Part shown: positions 56,272 to 64,000 of the stretch, one piece after another | Layout of the letters: the number at the start of each line of letters is the position of its first letter | Numbering within the stretch: position 1 is the first letter of the stretch | Translations under genes and position numbers: made by a program | Notes under the pieces: model-generated | Databases searched by the model: none | Seen by the model: the letters and a program-made list of their open reading frames with translations, nothing else | Told to the model about the DNA's origin: nothing | DNA from: Caulobacteraceae bacterium PMMR1 | GTDB taxonomy: Bacteria; Pseudomonadota; Alphaproteobacteria; Caulobacterales; Caulobacteraceae | DNA: 64,000 nt | NCBI GenBank assembly: GCA_000733915.1 | Contig: JPOM01000001.1 | Location: 1,302,001-1,366,000 of the forward strand | Reading direction: 5' to 3'

Positions 56272-57660
56272 TCATTCCGCAGCCTGCAGTTCGGGCGGCA
56301 CGTACTTCTCGCGCAGGGTGACGAGCTCCTCGGAGACTGTCGGGTGCAGGGCCGTTGTCTCGTCCCACTGCGCCTTCGTCAGCCCGGCCTTCACCGCGAT
56401 GGCGGCGAGCTGGATCACCTCGGGCCCCTCGGTCCCGACAATGTGCACGCCTACGACGCGGTCGCTCCCGCGGTCCACGATCAGCTTCATGAGGGTGCGC
56501 TCCTCCTGGCCGGCGAACATGGTGCGCATCGCCCGGAAGCGGGTCAGATAGACGTCCACCGCGCCCAGTCGCTTGCGGGCCTCCGACTCCGTCAGGCCCA
56601 CCGCGCCCACCGGCGGCTGTGAGAAGACGGCGGTCGGGATGTCGGCGTGATCGTACTTGGTCGGCCGCCCGCGATAGACCGTCTCCACGAACGCCATGGC
56701 CTCGCGGATCGCCACAGGCGTCAGGTTCACGCGGTCGGTGACGTCGCCCACCGCGAAGATGTGCGGCGCCGTGGTCTGAGAGAAAGCGTCCACGGCGATG
56801 GCGCCGCGCTCGTTCAGCTGCACCCCGGCCGCCTCCAGGTTCAAGCCTTCGACATAGGGCTCGCGGCCGGTGGCGAACATGACCTGATCGGACTCCAGCT
56901 TCAGCCCCTCGCTCAGGTGGCTGACCAGCCTGCCGTCGTCGCGCCTTTCGATGCGCGCGTGCTGCACGCCCAGCGCCAGCTTGATCCCCCGCCGCACCAG
57001 CTCCTCGCCCAGGTGCGCCCGCACGTCCTCGTCGAAGCCGCGCAGGATGTTCGCCCCGCGGTAGACCAGGGTCACGTCCGAGCCCAGCCCCTTGAAGATG
57101 CAGGCGAATTCCACGGCGATATAGCCGCCCCCGACCACGACCACGCGTTCGGGCAGGGCGTCCAGGTGAAAGGCCTGATCCGACGTGATGGCGTGCTCGA
57201 TCCCGTCCAGCCCCTCGGGCAGCTTCGGCCGCCCGCCCGTGGCGATCAGAATGCGCTCCGCCGTCACCTGCCGCCCCTGGCCGATCAGTTCGATCGTGTG
57301 CGGGTCGGCGAAGCGCGCCCGGGCCCGGATCAGCTCGACGCCCGCCTTCTCCAGGTTCGCCGTATAGATGCCGGAGAGGCGCGCGATCTCCAGGTCCTTG
57401 TGGTTCAGGAACGTCTTCCAGTCGAAGGACCGCTCGCCCACGGTCCAACCGTAGCCCTGCGCCAGCTCGAACTCGCGGCCGAACGCCGAGGCGAAGACCA
57501 TGAGCTTCTTGGGCACGCAGCCGCGGATCACGCAGGTGCCGCCGACGCGGTACGCCTCCGCCACCGCCACCCGCGCGCCCCAGGTGGCCGCGAGCCGCGC
57601 CGCCCGCACGCCGCCCGAGCCTGCGCCGATCACGAAGAGGTCGTAGTCGTAGGCGGCCAT
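56272..57660 (-). CDS. gor: glutathione-disulfide reductase
   Basis: NADPH enzyme keeping glutathione reduced. It has 462 residues: FAD site VIGAGSGGVRAARLAATWGA, redox-active disulfide in GGTCVIRGCVPKKLMVFASA, NADPH site VVGGGYIAVEFACIFKGLG and the C-terminal active-site LHPTVSEELVTLREKYVPPE. Positions after VVGGGYIA include a VYRG arginine that fits NADPH preference, separating it from the lpdA copy in this window. The ATG at 57658-57660 is clear. Confidence 0.95.
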   Translation of the reverse strand: MAAYDYDLFVIGAGSGGVRAARLAATWGARVAVAEAYRVGGTCVIRGCVPKKLMVFASAFGREFELAQGYGWTVGERSFDWKTFLNHKDLEIARLSGIYTANLEKAGVELIRARARFADPHTIELIGQGRQVTAERILIATGGRPKLPEGLDGIEHAITSDQAFHLDALPERVVVVGGGYIAVEFACIFKGLGSDVTLVYRGANILRGFDEDVRAHLGEELVRRGIKLALGVQHARIERRDDGRLVSHLSEGLKLESDQVMFATGREPYVEGLNLEAAGVQLNERGAIAVDAFSQTTAPHIFAVGDVTDRVNLTPVAIREAMAFVETVYRGRPTKYDHADIPTAVFSQPPVGAVGLTESEARKRLGAVDVYLTRFRAMRTMFAGQEERTLMKLIVDRGSDRVVGVHIVGTEGPEVIQLAAIAVKAGLTKAQWDETTALHPTVSEELVTLREKYVPPELQAAE

Positions 57661-57813
57661 GGGCGGGCTCCGGATCGCGTCGAGACGGCCCTAGATAGGC
57701 GCTCGCCCCCTGCGACGGAACTGCGCCTTTGCGGCCTGGACAAGCCCTTGACCGCGCGGGCGGGCGCGAGTAGCAACCGCCCCTCACGTCGGACCCGCTC
57801 CGGCGCCGCCCAC

Positions 57814-57890
<77 letters not shown>

Positions 57891-57922
57891 GTCCGGCGGT
57901 CGCCGAAAGTCGCCTTGGCCCG

Positions 57923-59221
57923 ATGAGCTCCTTCATGCTGACCACCTGGGAAGGCGGCGGACACGTCACGCCGATGCTGTGGCTGGGCCGCAGGCTCGCC
58001 GACCGGGGCCATGCGGTGCTGGTCATGAGCGATGCGGCGAGCGGGCCGGAGGCGGCGGCGCTGGGGCTCGAATTCCGCCCCTGGACGCGGGCCCCGTCCC
58101 GCCCCGACAAGAACCCCCTGAACGACCCGCTGAAGGAATGGGAGGCGCCCGACCCCGCCTCTGTGATCGCGCGCCTGTGCGAGGGCCTGATCGTCGGGCC
58201 GGCGGGGCTCTACGCCGCCGACGTCGCCGAGGCGCTGCCGGCGCGCCCGGGCGCTGTTCTGGTCAGCCAGGAGCTGATCTTCGGGGCCATGATGGCGGCC
58301 GAAGCCGCCGGCGCGCCGCTCGCGCTCTTCACCGCCAACCTCTGGCCGTTCGGCCTGCCGGGTCAGCCGCCCTTCGGCGCCGGACTTCTCCCGGCCGCGG
58401 ACGAGGCGGAGCGGATGCGCGACGCCCTGATCGCCCGGGTCAGCGCGCAGCTCTACGACGCGCACCTGCCCGCCCTGAACGCCGCCCGCGCGGGGCTGGG
58501 ACTGCAGCCGCTGTCGAGCCTCGTCGCCCAGACCGAGGCGGCGGCGCGCATCCTGCTGGGCGTCAGCGCGGCCTTCGACTTCCCCGCCGATCCCCTCCCC
58601 GACCGGTTCATCTATGTCGGCCAGCAGGCGAAGCTGCCCGGCTGGGTCGCCCCCTGGGCTTCGCCGTGGAGCCCCGGCGATCCGCGCCCGCTGGTGCTGG
58701 TGTCGTTCTCCACCCTCTATCAGCGGCAGGAGGACCTCATCGGGCGGGTGATCTCTGCGGTGCAAGGCCGGCCCGTTCGCGCCGTCGTGACCCTGGGCCC
58801 CGCCGTCGACCCCGGCGCATTCCAGAGCACGGAGCAGATCCGCGTCCTTCCCAGCGCCTCGCACGACGCCCTGATGCCGGAGCTATCGGCCATGATCACC
58901 CACGCCGGCCACGGCTCGGTCGTGCGGCCGCTGCTGGGAGGCGTGCCCCTGCTCATGCTGCCCATGGGGCGGGATCAGCCGGACAACGCCGCGCGGGTGG
59001 AGGCGCGGGGCGCAGGCCTTCGCCTGTCGCCCGAGGCGAGCTCGGAGCAGATCGGCGCGGCTCTGGACCGCCTGCTGGCGGACGCCCGCTATCGTGAGCG
59101 CGCCCGCGCACTGGGTGAGGCGATCCGCGCCGAGGACGCGCGCCCGGCCGCACGCCGCTCAGGCGAGGCGCGTTCGGGCGATCGCGCGGTGATCGAGCTG
59201 GAGCGGCTGGCGGGCGCCTAG
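57923..59221 (+). CDS. GT1-family (UGT-like) glycosyltransferase
   Basis: A 432-residue GT-B enzyme: N-terminal TTWEGGGHVTPMLWLGRRLA and C-terminal donor-binding stretch MITHAGHGSVVRPLLGGVPL with LPMGRDQPDNAARVEARGAG, as in UGT/MGT enzymes that glycosylate small lipophilic molecules. The N-terminal GGGHVTP histidine matches the usual catalytic base. Acceptor and donor are unknown; glycosylation of a carotenoid or a xenobiotic are possibilities. It follows tRNA-Asp and is convergent with nusG, 11 bases apart. Confidence 0.9.
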   Translation: MSSFMLTTWEGGGHVTPMLWLGRRLADRGHAVLVMSDAASGPEAAALGLEFRPWTRAPSRPDKNPLNDPLKEWEAPDPASVIARLCEGLIVGPAGLYAADVAEALPARPGAVLVSQELIFGAMMAAEAAGAPLALFTANLWPFGLPGQPPFGAGLLPAADEAERMRDALIARVSAQLYDAHLPALNAARAGLGLQPLSSLVAQTEAAARILLGVSAAFDFPADPLPDRFIYVGQQAKLPGWVAPWASPWSPGDPRPLVLVSFSTLYQRQEDLIGRVISAVQGRPVRAVVTLGPAVDPGAFQSTEQIRVLPSASHDALMPELSAMITHAGHGSVVRPLLGGVPLLMLPMGRDQPDNAARVEARGAGLRLSPEASSEQIGAALDRLLADARYRERARALGEAIRAEDARPAARRSGEARSGDRAVIELERLAGA

Positions 59222-59232
59222 GGGCCCGCGCC

Positions 59233-59811
59233 TCAACTCGCCTTTTCGACCTGGGTGTATTCGAGGTCCACCGGCGTCGCGCGCCCGAAGATGGAGACCG
59301 ACACGCGCAAGCGCGCCCGCTCCTCGTCCACACTCTCCACCACGCCGTCGAAGCTGGCGAAAGGGCCGTCGGTCACGCGCACCTTCTCGCCGAGGTCGAA
59401 GCGGATGGTGGGCTTGGGACGCTCCACCCCCTCCTCGATCGCGCCGATGATGCGGGCGACCTCGCGTTCCGACACGGGGATCGGCTTGGACGCGGAGCCC
59501 AGGAAGCCGGTCACCTTCGGCGTGTTCTTGATCAGGTGGAACATCTGATCCGACAGGTCCGCCTTCACGAGCACATAGCCCGGGAAGTACTTGCGGTTCG
59601 TCTCGATCCTGCGGCCGCGGCGGACCTCCACCACCGGCTCGGTCGGGACCAGCACCTCAGAGACATGGTCCTCCAGGCCATACTGCTTAGCCTGTTCGCG
59701 GATGGATTCCGCCACCTTGTTCTCGAAGTTCGAGTAGGCGTGGACGATGTACCACTTGTGGTTCGGATTGTGGTTTGCGGTCTGCACGTTCGTCATCGGT
59801 GTTGCGGTCAC
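59233..59811 (-). CDS. nusG: transcription termination/antitermination factor NusG
   Basis: Universal elongation factor that binds RNA polymerase and links it to Rho or ribosomes. It has 192 residues: NGN domain (KWYIVHAYSNFENKVAESIR, YFPGYVLVKADLSDQMFHLI) and C-terminal KOW domain (GEKVRVTDGPFASFDGVVES). The ATG at 59809-59811 is used; a second at 59794-59796 would give a more typical N-terminus. It follows secE by five bases. Confidence 0.97.
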   Translation of the reverse strand: MTATPMTNVQTANHNPNHKWYIVHAYSNFENKVAESIREQAKQYGLEDHVSEVLVPTEPVVEVRRGRRIETNRKYFPGYVLVKADLSDQMFHLIKNTPKVTGFLGSASKPIPVSEREVARIIGAIEEGVERPKPTIRFDLGEKVRVTDGPFASFDGVVESVDEERARLRVSVSIFGRATPVDLEYTQVEKAS

Positions 59812-59816
59812 GTCCT

Positions 59817-60134
59817 TCAGCCCGCCAGCTTAAGCAGCTGTTGCACGCCCATCCCGAGCGCCCAGTCCACGACCAGGAAGAACACAGCGGTGATCAGGAC
59901 CATGATCCCGACCATCACGGAGGTGATCCAGGTCTCCTTCCAGGAGGGCCAGGTGATCCGGCGCGCTTCCTGACGCACTTCGCGGAAGAACTGAGCGGGG
60001 CTGGTGCGCTTCTTCGGCGGGGCCGGAGGCGCCGCGGCGGCGACGGGCGCAGCCTTCGCGGGCGCAGGCGTCGCGCGGCCGGGTCGGCGCGGTCGGGTCG
60101 CGGTCGGGATGTTGACGCCCTGATCCTTGGCCAT
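59817..60134 (-). CDS. secE: preprotein translocase subunit SecE
   Basis: Essential small subunit of SecYEG. It has 105 residues with an Ala/Pro-rich start, then SPAQFFREVRQEARRITWPS, the conserved amphipathic segment, then one membrane helix (SVMVGIMVLITAVFFLVVDW). It lies between tRNA-Trp and nusG, the common gene order. Confidence 0.96.
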   Translation of the reverse strand: MAKDQGVNIPTATRPRRPGRATPAPAKAAPVAAAAPPAPPKKRTSPAQFFREVRQEARRITWPSWKETWITSVMVGIMVLITAVFFLVVDWALGMGVQQLLKLAG

Positions 60135-60252
60135 GAAGTGGGTCTTGCTCGACTGAAAGCCTGAACGACGGTCAAAAGGAGCGGAGCGCTCCGAAACGGC
60201 ATATGGGACGCCCGCCGCCCGTTTCCGAGCCCTCAGACGCCCCGTCGGAAGA

Positions 60253-60328
60253 TGGCAGGAGTGGAGGGACTCGAACCCCCGGCCCTCGGTTTTGGAGACC
60301 GATGCTCTACCAGCTGAGCTACACTCCT
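60253..60328 (-). tRNA. tRNA-Trp (CCA)
   Basis: A 76-base cloverleaf on the minus strand: acceptor AGGAGTG pairing with CACTCCT, D arm GCTCAGCTGGTAGAGC, anticodon loop TCTCCAAA with anticodon CCA, T arm GGGTTCGAGTCCC, discriminator G and encoded CCA. It precedes secE-nusG, as in many proteobacteria. Confidence 0.97.
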
Positions 60329-60443
60329 TCAGGCGTCGAACTGCGCGCCGAAAGGGGAGCGCCCGACCGGCGCGCGCGGCCTTCGCCGGAGCCGAGGCTG
60401 ATAACAGCGCCCGCCGGGGGACGCAAGCGGCGCGGGCCCGGGT

Positions 60444-62162
<1,719 letters not shown>

Positions 62163-62621
62163 CTACTGCGGGCGCGGCGCGCTGATCGTGTTCTGCGACT
62201 GCGGCGCCGTCTGCAACCCGCCCAGCGAGGCCGGCGGCTTGCCCGCGCCGTTATCGCCCGTGGAGCCCGGAGCCGTCGGAGACTGGGGCTGGGGTGCGCC
62301 GGACTGAGGCTGGGGCGCGATCTTCAAGCTCTCGTTCAAGGTGTTGGGGTTCAGCGCACGGATGTCGGTGCGATCCGTCACGCTGCCGCCCGAGTGGCTG
62401 CGCCCCGACAGCAGGGTCAGCACCAGCGCCAGCACGAAAAAGACGCCCGCCAGGATCGAGGTGGTGCGGGTCAGCAGGTCCCCCGCCCCGCGGGCGGTCA
62501 GGAACCCCGAGGGCCCGCCGCCCATGCCGAGCGCTCCGCCCTCGGAACGCTGCAGCAGGATCACGCCGACGAGGGCGGCGCAGACAAGGATTTCGATGAC
62601 GAGCAGGATGCCGAGCAACAT
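62163..62621 (-). CDS. secG: preprotein translocase subunit SecG
   Basis: Two-helix subunit of SecYEG. It has 152 residues: first helix LLVIEILVCAALVGVILLQR, loop with EGGALGMGGGPSGFLTARGA (family hallmark), second helix SILAGVFFVLALVLTLLSG. A tail of about 75 residues rich in proline, glutamine and serine (PQPQSGAPQPQSPTAPGSTG) follows, longer than in E. coli but common in alphaproteobacteria. It lies between tpiA and pyrG. Confidence 0.95.
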   Translation of the reverse strand: MLLGILLVIEILVCAALVGVILLQRSEGGALGMGGGPSGFLTARGAGDLLTRTTSILAGVFFVLALVLTLLSGRSHSGGSVTDRTDIRALNPNTLNESLKIAPQPQSGAPQPQSPTAPGSTGDNGAGKPPASLGGLQTAPQSQNTISAPRPQ

Positions 62622-62758
62622 CGGTAGGCAGCGCCTTGGCAGGGCGGCGACGTCGCGCGTCGCCGGTCGTGAGGGGGCGGCCAGCGGCCGGGATCAAGCG
62701 AGGGCGTCTAGCACCGCCCCCTCCCCTGCGCCAGAGCGACAGAAGAGAGCGGCCAAGG

Positions 62759-62959
62759 TCAGGCCTGGGCGACCGGTTCCTCGGGCTTGCGAGACGCCGT
62801 GCAGAGGTCGCGCAACTGCCGCATCAGGCTTGGTCCCTCCAGCTGGTTCAGCGCATAGCCCTCGGACTTGAGCTGCGCCTTCAGCTGGGAGACGCTCGCA
62901 TACTCTCCGGTGCGGGCAAGGGCGAAGGCGCGCTCGAGGGTGGTCACGGATGAGTTCAT
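62759..62959 (-). CDS. small conserved protein of unknown function
   Basis: A 66-residue protein from the ATG at 62957-62959 (MNSSVTTLERAFALARTGEY). SVSQLKAQLKSEGYALNQLE and PSLMRQLRDLC follow, a pattern I associate with small alphaproteobacterial proteins next to metabolic genes. No function is known to me. A longer start at 63001-63007 adds a basic segment with less support. Confidence 0.65.
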   Translation of the reverse strand: MNSSVTTLERAFALARTGEYASVSQLKAQLKSEGYALNQLEGPSLMRQLRDLCTASRKPEEPVAQA

Positions 62960-63003
62960 GAGGAGGATATGGGGACGACGGGCGCTCTTCGCCATGCCCA
63001 TCG

Positions 63004-63765
63004 TCACGAGGCGGCCTGATCGGCGCTCCTGACGATGGGCAGGAAGTCCGACGCGGTCAGGGACGCGCCGCCCACCAGGACGCCGCCCACGCCCGCGGTC
63101 GCCAGGATTTCGCGCGCATTCACCGGCTTCACCGAGCCGCCGTAGAGGACGGGCGAGGCTCCGCCGCGGGGGAAGCGGTCCGAAAGGGCCTGGCGGATTT
63201 CGGCGTGCATAGCTTCGATCTCCGCCAGCGTCGGCGTCAGTCCGGAGCCGATCGCCCAGACGGGCTCGTAGGCGACGGCGAAGGCCTGGCCGTCCAGCGA
63301 CATCGGCAGCGAGCCCTCGATCTGGCTTCTTACGACGCGGATCGCCTCGCCGGCGGCCCGCTCGGCTTGCCTCTCGCCCACGCAGACGATCGGCTCCAGC
63401 CCAGCCCGCAGCGCCGCCTGCACCTTGGCGGCGACGTCCCCGTCCGCCTCGCGGTGATCGGTCCGCCGCTCGGAATGGCCGATGATCACCAGCCGCGCGC
63501 CGGCGTCGTGCAGCATCTCCGCCGCGTGATCGCCGGTGCGGGCGCCCGGGCGCTCATGGTGCACGTCCTGGGCCCCGACCTCGATCTGGCTGCCGGCGCA
63601 GACCTCGGCGATGCGGTGGAGGAGCACCGCCGGCGGGCAGAGCACGATCCGGTGCGGCGAGGGCTGCGCGGCCAGGGCGTCCAGCATGCGCCGCACCTCA
63701 TGGAGGCTGGCCCCGAAGCCGTTCATCTTCCAATTGCCGACGATCAGCTTGGGCGCGCGGGCCAT
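63004..63765 (-). CDS. tpiA: triosephosphate isomerase
   Basis: Glycolytic enzyme interconverting dihydroxyacetone phosphate and glyceraldehyde-3-phosphate. It has 253 residues: substrate-binding lysine in IVGNWKMNG, catalytic histidine in VIIGHSERR, catalytic glutamate in VAYEPVWAIGSGLTPT, and the phosphate-binding YGGSVKPVNA and GGVLVGGASL loops. The ATG at 63763-63765 fits the family start. It is divergent from the PpiD-like gene. Confidence 0.98.
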   Translation of the reverse strand: MARAPKLIVGNWKMNGFGASLHEVRRMLDALAAQPSPHRIVLCPPAVLLHRIAEVCAGSQIEVGAQDVHHERPGARTGDHAAEMLHDAGARLVIIGHSERRTDHREADGDVAAKVQAALRAGLEPIVCVGERQAERAAGEAIRVVRSQIEGSLPMSLDGQAFAVAYEPVWAIGSGLTPTLAEIEAMHAEIRQALSDRFPRGGASPVLYGGSVKPVNAREILATAGVGGVLVGGASLTASDFLPIVRSADQAAS

Positions 63766-63938
63766 GCCAGGTCCTGTGTCGAGGTCGCAGACGGCGCTCG
63801 CTAGGCGATATGGCGCCCTCGCACAACGGGGCCGCGCGCGGCTGCGCCTTGCTCCCGCCCCGCCCCGCCTCCTATAGGTCGCCGGACTGAACGCGCCCGG
63901 CTTCCAGAGGCGCGAGCGCATCCGAGACCTCGCCCCGC

Positions 63939-64000
63939 ATGCTTGCCCAAATCCGCGCCTTCGCGAAGTCGCCCGTCGCCCAGGTTCTGCTGGCCCTTCT
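63939..64000 (+). CDS. PpiD/SurA-type periplasmic foldase, N-terminal end (partial)
   Basis: Only 20 codons are visible before the window ends: MLAQIRAFAKSPVAQVLLAL. A short basic cytoplasmic start followed by a hydrophobic helix is the beginning of PpiD-type peptidyl-prolyl isomerases, often found next to tpiA in Caulobacterales. The call rests on this short stretch and position, so it is tentative. Confidence 0.6.
   Translation, partial: MLAQIRAFAKSPVAQVLLAL

Overview
This window is about 68-70% G+C in most places and looks like a chromosome segment from an alphaproteobacterium of the order Caulobacterales, close to Caulobacter or Phenylobacterium. The main pointers are a recognisable podJ (polar organelle development) gene with CtrA-, DnaA- and CcrM-type sites upstream, a bifunctional ispDF, an E1-beta subunit carrying its own lipoyl domain, an NtrC without the GAFTGA loop, and the order ntrB-ntrC-ntrY-ntrX-dat-hfq-hflX. 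Nothing looks like an integrated phage, plasmid or CRISPR locus. Most of the window is ordinary chromosome.

Layout. 1-4497: the F1 ATP synthase operon (atpH-atpA-atpG-atpD, minus strand, atpD running off the left edge), with a low-G+C methyltransferase gene wedged between atpA and atpG. 4748-7311: a Tat-signal-like fragment, then an AlgI-like MBOAT protein and an AlgJ/AlgX-like partner, both lacking the family's catalytic residues. 7318-12073: TerC, a DHA2 drug exporter overlapping an EAL phosphodiesterase, a small secreted protein, a flavin-binding stress protein and CrcB. 12089-16868: priA, two acyl-CoA dehydrogenases and a deleted DsbA/HCCA-isomerase relic. 16936-20217: a small membrane protein and podJ. 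20218-21873: a decayed stretch holding the C-terminal halves of a TonB-dependent receptor and of NikR, joined head to head. 21874-24158: an MFS symporter and mazG. 24172-33692: a long minus-strand nitrogen and RNA-regulation cluster (ntrBC, ntrYX, dat, hfq, hflX, SDR). 33811-36898: ispDF, a CinA-like amidase, a RatA/COQ10-like protein and lipA. 36972-45336: pyruvate dehydrogenase genes (pdhA, pdhB, pdhC, lpdA), ftsB and eno. 45445-50852: small proteins, rpmF, two oxidoreductases, an uncharacterised protein and a MATE exporter. 51064-54785: a four-gene glycosyltransferase/GtrA cassette. 54782-64000: DAHP synthase, glutathione reductase, tRNA-Asp, a glycosyltransferase, nusG, secE, tRNA-Trp, pyrG, secG, tpiA and the start of a PpiD-like foldase gene.

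How the genes work together. lipA makes the lipoyl cofactor used by pdhB, pdhC and lpdA, and eno lies beside this complex. NtrB/NtrC and NtrY/NtrX are paired two-component systems, with Hfq and HflX in the same gene string. secE and nusG form the usual translocation/transcription pair behind tRNA-Trp. The cassette at 51064-54785 looks dedicated to moving lipid-linked sugars across the inner membrane.

The sequence itself needs caution. Four genes (an MBOAT gene, priA, ispDF, pdhB) each need one base inserted or removed to read through, and three of the four breaks lie in G/C runs of housekeeping genes. I read these as probable base-call or assembly errors rather than real pseudogenes. The observations most worth following are the catalytic-residue loss in both members of the acetyltransferase-like pair, the methyltransferase inside the ATP synthase operon, the nikR/TonB-receptor junction and the podJ upstream region.
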